From Mucilaginibacter tolerans (GTDB lineage Bacteria > Bacteroidota > Bacteroidia > Sphingobacteriales > Sphingobacteriaceae), in NCBI RefSeq assembly GCF_030519375.1, contig NZ_JAUMKB010000013.1:62001-126000 (forward strand): a stretch of 64,000 nucleotides of DNA. The letters run 5' to 3'. Below, in pieces: positions 34,229 through 43,834 of the stretch (within the stretch, counting starts at the first letter, position 1; every line of letters begins with the position of its first letter). The position numbers and the translations under genes were made by a program. The notes under the pieces were generated by a model, which saw only the letters and a program-made list of their open reading frames with translations, did not search any database and was not told the DNA's origin.

Positions 34229-35434
34229 ATGAAATACCAGGAGAAATTTATTCTAACCTTAAACTGCGGTTCTTCCAGTTTAAAATTCAGTTTGTTTGAT
34301 GTCAATTCGCTTGCCCCCGAACTTTCGGGTGCTATCACTCACATAGCCACCACTGTAGGGACATTCAGGATTAAGGATAAAGACGATAAACTTCTTAAAA
34401 AGGATCTGAAGTTTTATAATAGCCTGGATACAGCTATTAAGGAGGTGTTGAGTTGGCTAAAAATAAATCAGGATAAATATCCTCTTGCGGCTATTGGCCA
34501 TAGATTGGTGCTTGGCGGGCCGCACAGGCATGATACAGAGCTGGTTACAGACGGGCTCATTGCAGAGCTAAATAATTATATCTACCTGGCTCCTAATCAC
34601 CTGCCCGAAGAAATCACTGCTATAACATTATTCAAGGAAGCCTTTGCCGGGTTACCACAGATAGTTTGCTATGATACCGCTTTTCATGCAGAGATGCCAG
34701 ACTGTGCTAAATACTATCCTTTGCCTTCGGTTTATAAAAAGGAAGGATTGATGCGTTATGGATTTCATGGCCTATCCTACGAGTATGTGTTAAGTAAACT
34801 TACGGATATACAGATAGACAAGAAAAAGATCATTATCGCTCATCTTGGCAGCGGCTCGAGCATGGTTGCTGTGAAAAATGGGAAAAGTATAGATACTACG
34901 ATGGGCATGAGTCCGATGGGGGGCCTGGTAATGAGTACCCGCTCAGGCGACCTCGATCCTGGTGTGGTGCTTTTTCTGTTAAAACGCACCAATATGTCGG
35001 TATCTGAGGCTGATGAATTATTAAGCCGTCATTCGGGGCTAAAAGCCATAGCCGGCACCGGCGATATGACGGAACTATTAAAAAATGAATATACTGATGA
35101 GAAGGCAACCGAAGCAATTCACCTTTTTTGTTACCAGGCTAAAAAGTTCATCGGCGCTTTGGCATCCGCTATGGGCGGATTGGATGTGCTGGTATTTACC
35201 GGGGGCATCGGCGAAAATTCAGCTACTATCCGTGAACGTATCTGTGAAGGACTGGAATTCCTGGGTATATCCATCTATGATAAATCAAACTACGAAAATA
35301 ACCGGGTAATATCATCAGTAGACAGCAGGGTGATCGTGGAGGTAATCCCTACGAATGAAGAATGGATGATAGCCAACCACACACAACAACTTGTCAGCAA
35401 ACATATCCTTCAAGACTATGAAAAAGCTATCTGA
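34229..35434 (+). CDS. ackA: Acetate kinase
   Basis: This 401-residue protein is of normal length. Conserved segments are LNCGSSSLKFSLF at the N-terminus, RYGFHGLSYEYV, AHLGSGSSM, DTTMGMSPMGGLVMSTRSGD and FTGGIGENSATIRE. It interconverts acetyl phosphate + ADP with acetate + ATP in the cytoplasm. Its last 17 bases overlap the start of the phosphoketolase gene, which makes acetyl phosphate. The two form a compact module yielding ATP from sugar phosphates. A hairpin at 34174-34224 directly precedes the start codon. Confidence 0.96.
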   Translation: MKYQEKFILTLNCGSSSLKFSLFDVNSLAPELSGAITHIATTVGTFRIKDKDDKLLKKDLKFYNSLDTAIKEVLSWLKINQDKYPLAAIGHRLVLGGPHRHDTELVTDGLIAELNNYIYLAPNHLPEEITAITLFKEAFAGLPQIVCYDTAFHAEMPDCAKYYPLPSVYKKEGLMRYGFHGLSYEYVLSKLTDIQIDKKKIIIAHLGSGSSMVAVKNGKSIDTTMGMSPMGGLVMSTRSGDLDPGVVLFLLKRTNMSVSEADELLSRHSGLKAIAGTGDMTELLKNEYTDEKATEAIHLFCYQAKKFIGALASAMGGLDVLVFTGGIGENSATIRERICEGLEFLGISIYDKSNYENNRVISSVDSRVIVEVIPTNEEWMIANHTQQLVSKHILQDYEKAI

Positions 35435-37841
35435 AAAAGAATTGGAGCTGATCAACGCTTATTGGAGAGCCGCCAACTATTTGGCCGCCGGTCAGATCTA
35501 TTTGCAGGATAATGCCTTGCTTAAAGAACCGTTGAAGCCTGAACACATTAAACCCCGTCTGTTAGGGCATTGGGGTACTTCGCCGGGCTTGAACCTCATC
35601 TACGTGCATCTTAACAGGCTGATTAAAGACACCGGAGCGGACGTACTTTACGTTTGTGGCCCAGGACATGGTGCACCGGCAATCGTAGCCAACACTTATC
35701 TTGAAGGCACTTATTCAGAAGTGTATCCTGCTGTGCCTGAAAATGAGAAGGGAATAAAACATTTGTTCCGTCAGTTTTCAACTCCGGGAGGCGTGCCCAG
35801 TCACGTGAGCGCCCATACTCCGGGTTCTATACACGAGGGCGGAGAATTGGGTTACTCGTTGGTGCATGCTTTCGGGGCTGTTTTTGATAATCCCGATTTG
35901 ATCGCCGCTTGTGTGATCGGAGATGGGGAGGCCGAAACCGCACCTTTGGCCGGAAGCTGGAAATCGGTAGCGTTTCTGAACCCTGCCCGCGATGGGGCAG
36001 TATTACCTGTTCTGCATCTGAATGGTTATAAAATATCCGGTCCGACAGTTTTAGCACGAATGTCGGATGATGAGTTGCTGCGATTATTCGACGGCTACGG
36101 TTACGAAGTTCATTTTGTAGAAGGCAACGACCCGATGTTCGTGCATGAGGTAATGGCCTGGACTTTGGATGATGCCTACCACAAAATAAAACTGATACAA
36201 TCTGAAGCCCGCAATAAAGAGGAGTGCTCAAAATATATTAAATGGCCGATGATCATCCTGCGCACACCAAAAGGGTGGACAGGCCCGAAGGAATGGAAAG
36301 GCGTTCCGATAGAAGGTACATTCAGGGCACACCAGGTGCCGCTTGCCGGCGTAAAAGAAGATCCGGCTAAATTGAGCTTACTGGAGCAATGGATGCATAG
36401 CTACCGCCCCGAAGAATTGTTTGATAAGGATGGCAAACTTATCCCCGAATTAAAAGCGCTGGCGCCTAAAGGTAATAAGCGTATGAGCGCTTTGCCGTAC
36501 GGAAACGGTGGTATGTTATTGAAAGACTTAGTTTTGCCTGACTTCAGAGATTATGCGTTGGAGGTAACAGAACCCGGAGTAAAGGAAGCTGAAAGTACCC
36601 GTAATCTGGGGCACTACGTCCGCGATATATTTAAGCTGAACGAAGAGAATAAAAACTTTCGGTTGTTTTGCCCTGATGAAACGAGCTCTAACCGGTTGGA
36701 ATCTGTTTTTGAGGTAACCGACCGTTGCTTTATGGAGCACATTGAAATTAAAGACGAGAGCCTTTCGCCTGATGGCCGCGTGATGGAAGTGTTGAGCGAG
36801 CATTTGTGTGAGGGATGGCTCGAAGGATACCTGTTAACAGGAAGGCATGGTTTGTTTCCTTGCTATGAAGCGTTCATTACCATTATTGATTCCATGTTTA
36901 GTCAGTATGCCAAATGGATAAAAACCGCCTGTGAGTTACCATGGCGTAAGCCGGTGGCCTCATTGAATTACCTGCTCACATCACATGCATGGCGCCAGGA
37001 TCACAATGGTTACAGTCATCAGGGCCCCGGATTTATTGATACCGTTGTGAACAAGAAAAGCTCGGTGGTGAGGATTTATTTGCCGCCTGATGCTAACACC
37101 TTGCTATCGGTAACCGACCACTGTCTCCGCAGTAAAGACTATGTGAATCTGATCGTTGCAGGCAAACAGCCTGAGTTACAGTGGCTGAATATGGATGACG
37201 CTGTAGCTCATTGTGAAAGAGGCGCCTCTGTATGGAAATGGGCCAGTTCCGATCAAGGGCGTGAGCCGGATGTAGTGTTGGCCTGTGCCGGTGACGTACC
37301 CACTTTAGAAACTATAGCTGCTGCCTGGCTGTTAAAACATTATCTGCCGGAATTAAAGGTACGGGTTGTTAACGTGATCGACCTGATGGCATTATCGCCG
37401 CAACAGTACCATCCTCATGGGATGAGTAACGAGTTATTCCATGAGCTGTTTACTGATTCCGCCCCCGTCATCTTTGCATTTCATGGTTATGTGCGTATTA
37501 TACACGACCTGGTACATGGCCGCCCCTATCCCGCACGCTTCCATGTACGAGGCTTTATGGAAGAAGGTACGACTGCAACGCCATTTGATATGACAGTGCT
37601 GAACCAGATGAGCCGCTATCATTTAGCAATAGAAGCGGTGAAGAGAGTATATAGTATACATAACGGCACCGGCGCATTTATTGCCTACTGCCAGGAAAAG
37701 CTGAAACAACACCATGAATATATCTGTAGCAACCTGGATGATATGCCTGAAATAAAAAATTGGAATTGGAAAAGTGAACCAGAGATAGCTGCTTCCACTC
37801 AACTTTTTAATCAGCTATCCGAGCAGCTGGGATTGGAGTGA
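35418..37841 (+). CDS. xfp: Phosphoketolase (xylulose-5-P/fructose-6-P)
   Basis: I use the ATG at 35418 (MKKLSEKELELINAYWRAAN), which matches family starts, rather than 35391. The protein has 807 residues, the usual length. Thiamine-diphosphate-binding and catalytic segments are present: GHWGTSPGLNLIYVHLNR, CGPGHGAPA, TPGSIHEGGELGYSL, IGDGEAETAPLAGSW and GYSHQGPGFID. It cleaves xylulose 5-phosphate and/or fructose 6-phosphate to acetyl phosphate plus glyceraldehyde 3-phosphate or erythrose 4-phosphate. It overlaps ackA, so the product can go directly to ATP. Confidence 0.96.
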   Translation: MKKLSEKELELINAYWRAANYLAAGQIYLQDNALLKEPLKPEHIKPRLLGHWGTSPGLNLIYVHLNRLIKDTGADVLYVCGPGHGAPAIVANTYLEGTYSEVYPAVPENEKGIKHLFRQFSTPGGVPSHVSAHTPGSIHEGGELGYSLVHAFGAVFDNPDLIAACVIGDGEAETAPLAGSWKSVAFLNPARDGAVLPVLHLNGYKISGPTVLARMSDDELLRLFDGYGYEVHFVEGNDPMFVHEVMAWTLDDAYHKIKLIQSEARNKEECSKYIKWPMIILRTPKGWTGPKEWKGVPIEGTFRAHQVPLAGVKEDPAKLSLLEQWMHSYRPEELFDKDGKLIPELKALAPKGNKRMSALPYGNGGMLLKDLVLPDFRDYALEVTEPGVKEAESTRNLGHYVRDIFKLNEENKNFRLFCPDETSSNRLESVFEVTDRCFMEHIEIKDESLSPDGRVMEVLSEHLCEGWLEGYLLTGRHGLFPCYEAFITIIDSMFSQYAKWIKTACELPWRKPVASLNYLLTSHAWRQDHNGYSHQGPGFIDTVVNKKSSVVRIYLPPDANTLLSVTDHCLRSKDYVNLIVAGKQPELQWLNMDDAVAHCERGASVWKWASSDQGREPDVVLACAGDVPTLETIAAAWLLKHYLPELKVRVVNVIDLMALSPQQYHPHGMSNELFHELFTDSAPVIFAFHGYVRIIHDLVHGRPYPARFHVRGFMEEGTTATPFDMTVLNQMSRYHLAIEAVKRVYSIHNGTGAFIAYCQEKLKQHHEYICSNLDDMPEIKNWNWKSEPEIAASTQLFNQLSEQLGLE

Positions 37842-37870
37842 TTAAAAGAGAGGGAGGAGAAAATCTGAAA

Positions 37871-39334
37871 TTATATTCTCCCTATTTCTTGTGCTACTCT
37901 CTGTGCCGATCGCAGGCATGATTCCATTCCCCTGCTCATGTTGTCGGCATAAGTGCCTGCGAAGTATATCCGCCCTTCAGGCTGCAATATTTGTGGCCAG
38001 AATTTGTGCATCTCGCCCATAGGAAATGGCTCCATCTCGCATACCGGGGCAAATTTATCGCGGGTCCAGTCTACCGTTAAAGCCTGTTCGATGGTATCAT
38101 GTTTGCCGGGATATACCTGGCGGAAAGCAGCCAGCACACGTTTCGGAGAAAGCCCGCCCGGGCCAAAAGCCTTTAGAATAACACGCTTGGTATCCACCTG
38201 ATTAGTTTCCAGCCAGATAGAGGAAATATCCGGGTGTTCAAACTCCATGTTGATGCTTTTAATGCCATCGTCCAGCCAGAATTTGGTGCTGGCTTCAAAT
38301 ACATAGAACGGGTGCGACGAATACGCCAGGTTATCTACCAAATATTGTTTTTCGGGGGAAAGCGGCGGCGTGACCGGAATGTTTTTAAATATCGGTAGGG
38401 TGATACAGTTCACCACATAATCGGCGTTTAACTCTGTCTCCTTTTCCGCGCCGTAAGGACGATAAGACACTATTACCCCGGTTTTGTTTTGCTTGATAGC
38501 TGTTATGGGACTGTTTAGTTTTACCCGCTCGCCTAAACGTTTTGCAAAAGCAATAGGTAATTGCTCATTACCATCTTTCAGATGAAAGGTTTCACCCTCA
38601 GAATAGGGTATTTTTCTGAAATCCATGATCGCCATTCGCCACAGGTAATACAAAGCTGAAGTGTTTTCTCCGCCTAGCTGCTTAAGCGCCGCCGGCGAAG
38701 CGCCCTCTTTTTTAAATATTTCAGATATAGAAACTTTGTCCAGATCATCATATCCAACACCGAATGGTTGGTAAGCATCTGTAAATTTGCTGAGATAGGG
38801 TTTAATATAGTATGACCCCAACTCATACATCGGGTGCTCCGACAGAAATTTGACCTCCTTTTCGTTGAATCCGAATTTGGCGAGAATAACCGGGTCTTTT
38901 AATTGGTCGGCCGTATAAAACTTGCCGCCAATCATCTTAAGGGCATCCTTGTCATAATTATATTCTGAGCCCTCAGCATTGGGATAGGGAATAGCCGTCA
39001 GCTTAAACTCCTCGACGTATTCAAAAAAGCGTTCGTATCCTGGTTTTGTGATGTGGTCGGCGCCAAAATCAGCATAAAGGCCATCGGATAATCCATCCCG
39101 CCCGGTAAACACATGCCCGCCATACCTGCCCGATGCTTCCAGTAGCACTACTTCATGCCCGGTTTTCAGCAGTTCATAAGCGCAGCAAAGCCCGGTAATA
39201 CCCCCGCCTGCAACGATCACTTTTTTGGTAGCAGCCGATAATTCTTTAGCTGATAGAAACTGTGGAGCGACTATGGCACCTGCACCCGCAATAAGTGCAT
39301 CCTGAATAAATTTCCGCCTTTTGATTCTTCTCAT
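37871..39334 (-). CDS. FAD-dependent amine-oxidase-like oxidoreductase, probable Tat substrate
   Basis: This 487-residue protein begins MRRIKRRKFIQDALIAGAGA, a twin-arginine-like signal (RRKFI) with an Ala-rich hydrophobic stretch. The dinucleotide-binding motif VIVAGGGITGLCCAYELL follows at residues about 38-55, with the flavin segment LLEASGRYGGHVFTG. The C-terminal FAD motif is RIYFAGTYADNMSRGMESCL. It belongs to the monoamine-oxidase/protoporphyrinogen-oxidase/desaturase superfamily, and the substrate is unknown. It is convergent with the phosphoketolase gene, 29 bases away. Confidence 0.85.
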   Translation of the reverse strand: MRRIKRRKFIQDALIAGAGAIVAPQFLSAKELSAATKKVIVAGGGITGLCCAYELLKTGHEVVLLEASGRYGGHVFTGRDGLSDGLYADFGADHITKPGYERFFEYVEEFKLTAIPYPNAEGSEYNYDKDALKMIGGKFYTADQLKDPVILAKFGFNEKEVKFLSEHPMYELGSYYIKPYLSKFTDAYQPFGVGYDDLDKVSISEIFKKEGASPAALKQLGGENTSALYYLWRMAIMDFRKIPYSEGETFHLKDGNEQLPIAFAKRLGERVKLNSPITAIKQNKTGVIVSYRPYGAEKETELNADYVVNCITLPIFKNIPVTPPLSPEKQYLVDNLAYSSHPFYVFEASTKFWLDDGIKSINMEFEHPDISSIWLETNQVDTKRVILKAFGPGGLSPKRVLAAFRQVYPGKHDTIEQALTVDWTRDKFAPVCEMEPFPMGEMHKFWPQILQPEGRIYFAGTYADNMSRGMESCLRSAQRVAQEIGRI

Positions 39335-39429
39335 GTTTTTAACAACCGCTAAGATTTATGTAATGCAATATAAAATTATTTCTAATCCGCCGATTAAACC
39401 TTCTGAAAATAAAGCCGTTTAAGACAATA

Positions 39430-40578
39430 ATGAAAAGAACCTTTACAAACCTTATTATTTGTCTGCTTTTACCGTTGGCGATAGCCTGCAAAAAAGGCGG
39501 CAGCCCTAATCCGGGTACTGGAACCACAGGCCCGACCGGAACAACAGGCACTACAGGAACTACAACCACTACCGATACAGCAAAACTTTATTTTCCGCCT
39601 GTTGCCGGCACCACCTGGCAAACTGTTTCTGTTGCTTCGCTTGGCTGGGATCAAACGCAGCTCGATGCGCTTTATCCTTACCTGGAGGGGGTTGGTACAA
39701 AGGCTTTCATTATTTTGAAAGACGGCAAAATAGTTACCGAACATTACTTTGGCGCATTCACGGCAGATAGTCTCTGGTATTGGGCGTCGGCAGGAAAAAC
39801 AGTCACCGCGATGTTGGTCGGTATCGCCCAGCATGATGGACTGATCAATATCAATAATAAAACCTCAGCATATATTGGTACCGGGTGGACATCAGCACCT
39901 CTGGATAAAGAAAACCTGATCACTATAAAAAATCAATTAACCATGACCTCCGGGTTGGACGATGGTGTAATCGACCAGAATTGCACATTACCCGGCTGCC
40001 TGGTTTACAAAGCGGACGCCGGAACCCGCTGGGCCTACCATACCGGAGCATATACCATTTTGGACAGCGTAATTGAAAGAACCAGCGGGATGTCTTTTAA
40101 TGCCTATTTTCAACAAAAATTGAGGAATAAAATCGGTATGAGTGGGTTGTGGATCAAATCGCCTCATTCAAATAATGTTTACTACAGCAACGCCCGAAGC
40201 ATGGCACGTTTTGGTTTGCTGATGTTAAACAAAGGCACATGGGACGCCACACCAATTTTAGCAGATACCGGCTATTTCAATAGCCAGATAAATACTTCAC
40301 AAAACCTGAACCTGAGTTATGGATATTTAACATGGCTTAATGGGAAGGCCAGCAGTATGCTGCCCCAAACGCAAATTGTATTTCCTGTTTCGATCATTCC
40401 CAATGCCCCGGCTGATTTGTATGCAGCCTTAGGCAAAAATGATCAGAAAGTATATGTGGTACCATCGCAAAAGCTGGTTGTTATTCGTATGGGAAATACC
40501 GCCGGAGGTGTTAACATGGCGGGAGACGATTTTGACAATACACTTTGGGGAAAACTGAAAACGATCATTAAATATTAA
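39430..40578 (+). CDS. Beta-lactamase-fold serine hydrolase, lipoprotein
   Basis: This 382-residue protein has a lipobox LPLAIAC, then a Gly/Thr-rich linker (residues about 26-50, with repeated TGTTG units). A class-C-beta-lactamase/esterase domain follows. The SxxK motif is SAGK in WYWASAGKTVTAML, and the Tyr motif lies in WAYHTGAYTILDSVIERTSG. C-terminal VPSQKLVVIRMGN corresponds to the KTG-side strand. It probably acts on the cell surface or periplasmic face on an ester or peptide; beta-lactamase activity is not implied. It is divergent from the FAD oxidoreductase. Confidence 0.85.
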   Translation: MKRTFTNLIICLLLPLAIACKKGGSPNPGTGTTGPTGTTGTTGTTTTTDTAKLYFPPVAGTTWQTVSVASLGWDQTQLDALYPYLEGVGTKAFIILKDGKIVTEHYFGAFTADSLWYWASAGKTVTAMLVGIAQHDGLININNKTSAYIGTGWTSAPLDKENLITIKNQLTMTSGLDDGVIDQNCTLPGCLVYKADAGTRWAYHTGAYTILDSVIERTSGMSFNAYFQQKLRNKIGMSGLWIKSPHSNNVYYSNARSMARFGLLMLNKGTWDATPILADTGYFNSQINTSQNLNLSYGYLTWLNGKASSMLPQTQIVFPVSIIPNAPADLYAALGKNDQKVYVVPSQKLVVIRMGNTAGGVNMAGDDFDNTLWGKLKTIIKY

Positions 40579-40611
40579 TGCCGGTTTGAGGTACCGGAAA
40601 ATATTCCGGAA

Positions 40612-41622
40612 TCAACTATTCATCAGCACGCTGTTGTAAAGCTTGATATACTCGTTTACCATTTTTTCACAGGAAAATTGCTCTGCACTCCATTGGCGGC
40701 ATTCCTGGCGATTAAGCTTGCTTATGTCAGCAACCGCTTCAGCTGCCTCATCAACAGTATCCGGCAAAAAACCTGTTTTTCCGGGAACAATCAATTCACT
40801 CATTGATCCCCGGTTGAAGGCAATTACGGGCGTGCCGCACATCATAGCTTCGGCAACACTTAAGCCAAACGGTTCAGCAAAATTTATAGGGTGCAATAAC
40901 GCAAAAGCATTTCTCATCAATTCATTCCTTTTTTCTGGTCCGGCCTCCCCAACATAAATTATCTGATCATTGAAAAAAGGTTTGACCTTGCTTTCAAAAT
41001 AACTGCTATCCTGTATTATCCCTGCAATCACCAATTTTCTTTTTGCTTTAAGGGCAATTCTAATGGCTTCTGCTGTGCCCTTATCATGATGGATGCGCCC
41101 GAAATAAAGAAGATAATCTTCGGGAGTGTTTTGAAATTGAAAATCGCTTACCCGGATTCCGTTATAAATGGTAGCTGCATAAGTCAGCACCGGACTTCTA
41201 TCGGCATTGCTGATGGAAACATAAGTTGAACGCTTGTTATATTTTTGATAGACCGGTATTATATCAGGTGATGAAAAACCATGAATGGTTGTCACTGCCG
41301 GAGTTGTTATTAATCCGGAATAAGTAAGGGGGAGAAAGTCAAAGTTATTGTGAATGATATCAAATTGCGAGGCCTTCTCCATGAGATTACTGATATGAAG
41401 GCATTCCACCACTTTGGCATCCTGAGAGCGATCTTCTTCATATCCACATTTTATTACGGCATCAAGCCTGGCGGTTGTGATAGAATCAGCTGTCGCAAAC
41501 AGGGTTACATCTATTCCGTTAGTCACCAGTCCTTCGGTAATGTTACTGGCAATCTGCTCCCACGGACCATAATGTCTCGGCGGCGTTCGCCAGGCCACAG
41601 GTGCAAGAACAGCAACCCTCAT
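40612..41622 (-). CDS. Glycosyltransferase family 4 protein
   Basis: This 336-residue protein is a GT-B fold retaining glycosyltransferase. The N-terminal domain has RTPPRHYGPWEQIASNITEG. The C-terminal donor site has YFGRIHHDKGTAEAIRIA and the E-x7-E motif EPFGLSVAEAMMCGTPVIAF. It lacks membrane segments. The acceptor is unknown, and no other cell-envelope sugar genes are nearby. It is divergent from uspA and shares an upstream region carrying a Crp/Fnr-type palindrome, though that site is positioned for uspA. Confidence 0.9.
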   Translation of the reverse strand: MRVAVLAPVAWRTPPRHYGPWEQIASNITEGLVTNGIDVTLFATADSITTARLDAVIKCGYEEDRSQDAKVVECLHISNLMEKASQFDIIHNNFDFLPLTYSGLITTPAVTTIHGFSSPDIIPVYQKYNKRSTYVSISNADRSPVLTYAATIYNGIRVSDFQFQNTPEDYLLYFGRIHHDKGTAEAIRIALKAKRKLVIAGIIQDSSYFESKVKPFFNDQIIYVGEAGPEKRNELMRNAFALLHPINFAEPFGLSVAEAMMCGTPVIAFNRGSMSELIVPGKTGFLPDTVDEAAEAVADISKLNRQECRQWSAEQFSCEKMVNEYIKLYNSVLMNS

Positions 41623-41730
41623 TTAAAATCCTTTCCAAGCTCAGACATGAATATCATTAGATAGCATATTAACGCCAAAAACGATATTAGGTTTGAGGCC
41701 ATGCAGAATCACATTCAACATCAATTAGTT

Positions 41731-41748
41731 ATGTGACATTCGTCATGT
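41731..41748. promoter_or_regulatory. Crp/Fnr-type operator of uspA
   Basis: ATGTGACATTCGTCATGT has a perfect TGAC-N4-GTCA core. Its centre is 36.5 bases before the end of the -7-like element AATATTTG (41769-41776), which lies 19 bases before the uspA start codon. This is the spacing seen at yceI and at the Ca2+-type ATPase. Confidence 0.6.
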
Positions 41749-41794
41749 TTCATCTGAAATTTAAACGCAATATTTGGTCAGAAATCACAAAGCC

Positions 41795-42649
41795 ATGAAA
41801 AATATACTTGTATTAAGCGACTTTTCGGCTAATGCCACTCATGCTGCTTACACCGGTGCAATGATCGCAAAACGTTTGCACGCTAATATTTTATTGTTTA
41901 ATGCGAGTATGGCTAAGCCCGCGTATGCGGGTGGTCCGACTTTGGCCGAGGATGTTTTCTTTGTTGAAGAAGATAATTGTGACCGGCTTAAAGATTTGGC
42001 TTGCCAAATTGCCGATTCGATGGAGAAGGGTGAAAACAATTGGAAGCCATCAGTGCATCAGGAGGTTCGGTTGAGCACACTAGCGTCGGGAATAAAAAGC
42101 CTTGCAAAAGAAAAAACTATTGAAATGATTGTAATGGGGGCACGTGAAGGCAGTTCCATAGATCATTTTCTAGCCGGCAGTGATACCTTTTCGGTTATTG
42201 ATCATGCAAACAGGCCGGTATTGGTGATTCCGCATGATACTGATGTGAACGATCTGAAAAAAGTGGTATTTGCCACCAACTTCGCGGAGCCAGATATTGA
42301 AGCGATCCGTTACCTGGTAAAGTTGCGTTCTATTTTTAATTTTCACCTGGAAATTGTGCACGTCGATTTGTTGGCCGATAATGATATAACCAAAGAGCTT
42401 AGGAAAACAGAATTCATGAAATATATTCACCAGCTGCATCACTCTGCTATTAATGTACAGGAAATACACGGTAAAGATGTTGCAAACCGGCTGAGCAGGC
42501 TTTGTGATGAATCAGGCGCCGATTTGCTGGCATTCACCCATTATCATGACTCAATTTTCTCAAAAGTATTCCGTCAAAGCACTACCAGGAAGGCTTTGGA
42601 AAAACAAAAAATGCCGATGCTTATTTTCCCTTCTGAGTTTGAAGTTTAA
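41795..42649 (+). CDS. Universal stress protein (tandem UspA domains)
   Basis: The start is the ATG at 41795 (MKNILVLSDFSANATHAAY); a TTG at 41774 overlaps the inferred promoter. The protein has 284 residues with two UspA domains. The first ends in IVMGAREGSSIDHFLAGSDT then RPVLVIPHD; the second ends in LAFTHYHDSIFSK and MPMLIFPSE. The G-2x-G-9x-G nucleotide motif is degenerate in the second half. Universal stress proteins support survival under energy or oxygen limitation. A Crp/Fnr-type site lies upstream. The stop overlaps the stop of the convergent membrane-protein gene. Confidence 0.9.
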   Translation: MKNILVLSDFSANATHAAYTGAMIAKRLHANILLFNASMAKPAYAGGPTLAEDVFFVEEDNCDRLKDLACQIADSMEKGENNWKPSVHQEVRLSTLASGIKSLAKEKTIEMIVMGAREGSSIDHFLAGSDTFSVIDHANRPVLVIPHDTDVNDLKKVVFATNFAEPDIEAIRYLVKLRSIFNFHLEIVHVDLLADNDITKELRKTEFMKYIHQLHHSAINVQEIHGKDVANRLSRLCDESGADLLAFTHYHDSIFSKVFRQSTTRKALEKQKMPMLIFPSEFEV

Positions 42650-42987
42650 TTCTTCGTCAGACACCAGACAACGAATCCAATTACGGAGGCGAGGAAGATA
42701 ATAATATTAACTACGCTTCCGAACCGGGCATCGTTCCAATCGTTGACAATCAGGTATTGTGAAATAAGCACAGCAATCACTGAAAAAGCCCACCACCATT
42801 CCTTCTCAGTTATAAAAAAAATAGCTGACAAAATGAAAAGTACCGTGGCCAATAACCACAATATTCCATTCTTCCTTTGAATGGGATTGACCAATTGTGA
42901 TACTTCCGCTATTCTAAAGGCTTTAATAAAACCCATCGAATGAACTGCGCCATGAAGTATCATCAAAACAACAAGTGCAATTTTCAT
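42646..42987 (-). CDS. Small integral membrane protein, unknown function
   Basis: This 113-residue protein has four predicted membrane helices: residues about 3-22, 43-60, 65-84 and 92-110. A His-containing first helix reads LVVLMILHGAVHSMGF. It resembles small DoxX/DUF-type ABC-less membrane proteins, but I do not recognise a named family. Its stop codon overlaps the uspA stop on the other strand by 4 bases (TTAA). It lies 54 bases after the LOG-family gene on the same strand and may share its transcript. Confidence 0.72.
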   Translation of the reverse strand: MKIALVVLMILHGAVHSMGFIKAFRIAEVSQLVNPIQRKNGILWLLATVLFILSAIFFITEKEWWWAFSVIAVLISQYLIVNDWNDARFGSVVNIIIFLASVIGFVVWCLTKN

Positions 42988-43041
42988 AAAAACTATTTTT
43001 TAGGTTGATAATGGTCATCAGTATTCTGATAGTTGTTGTCA

Positions 43042-43782
43042 TTACTCCCTTTCGAACAACCATCTCAAAGGCCTTACTTTCCTCTTAGGTTTCAGGTTAT
43101 ATTGTTTAATGCTTTTCTCTATGATCAGGGCCTTGGCTTCTTCAATATCATCTGTAACCAAAAACAAACGGTCATCAGTCTGCCCGATAGTAGTTTGGCT
43201 TTTCATTAATTCAATGTGTTCCAGTAATTCCTTATGATATTCCTTGCCAAAAATGATAACCGGAAAGTTTTCAATTTTATGCGTTTGGATCAGGGTTAGC
43301 GCTTCAAAGTATTCGTCCATTGTGCCATAACCGCCTGGCATTACCACAAAGGCAAACGAATATTTAACCAACAATACTTTGCGAAGAAAGAAATGCTTTA
43401 CATATACCCATTTATCAAGGTAAGGATTCGGCTTTTGTTCAACGGGCAACTGGATATTACAACCAACTGATTTTCCGCCGACTTCTTTTGCGCCACGGTT
43501 CGCTGCTTCCATTAATCCGGGCCCTCCCCCGGTCAGGATAGTGAACCCCAACTGAGCAAATACACCGGCGGCCTTTCTTGTGAGCTCATAATAAGGATGC
43601 CCCTCTTTGAAACGGGCTGAGCCAAAGACTGTGATGCTGGGTCCGATAAAATGCAATGCCCTGAAGCCCTTGATGAACTCGATCATAGTTTCAAGCGCAA
43701 ACTTGAGTTCTTTAAATCTTGAATGAGGGCCGTCGAGAAAAATGATCTCAGATTTATCCATTGGTGCTATTGATGACGCCAT
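43042..43782 (-). CDS. LOG-family protein (TIGR00730-type, Rossmann fold)
   Basis: I prefer the Met at 43782 (MASSIAPMDKSEIIFLDGPH), about 246 residues; Met 43761 is also possible. The longest frame starts at 43851 inside a Crp-type palindrome and is unlikely. Family motifs are GGGPGLMEAANRGA and PGGYGTMDE, which bind and cleave nucleoside-monophosphate substrates in LONELY GUY cytokinin-activating phosphoribohydrolases. The bacterial role is mostly nucleotide turnover. It is divergent from the Ca2+-type ATPase. Confidence 0.9.
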   Translation of the reverse strand: MASSIAPMDKSEIIFLDGPHSRFKELKFALETMIEFIKGFRALHFIGPSITVFGSARFKEGHPYYELTRKAAGVFAQLGFTILTGGGPGLMEAANRGAKEVGGKSVGCNIQLPVEQKPNPYLDKWVYVKHFFLRKVLLVKYSFAFVVMPGGYGTMDEYFEALTLIQTHKIENFPVIIFGKEYHKELLEHIELMKSQTTIGQTDDRLFLVTDDIEEAKALIIEKSIKQYNLKPKRKVRPLRWLFERE

Positions 43783-43834
43783 AAGCAAAGTTGAGTGTTG
43801 TGGCTCCGATGTCACATGACAAGTATCACCTGCT

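Noticed and set aside
37856..37881. GGAGAA...TTCTCC stem between the phosphoketolase and FAD oxidoreductase genes as a terminator
   Set aside because: The stem is only 6 pairs with a 14-base loop, and one arm lies in the coding end of the FAD gene.
39513..39575. Repeated ACAGG/ACTAC words as a tandem DNA repeat element
   Set aside because: They encode the Gly/Thr linker of the serine-hydrolase lipoprotein. Low-complexity coding explains them.
43810..43821. TGTCACATGACA palindrome as a second Crp-type site
   Set aside because: The spacer is 2 bases, not 6, and its distance to the nearest -7-like elements fits neither gene.
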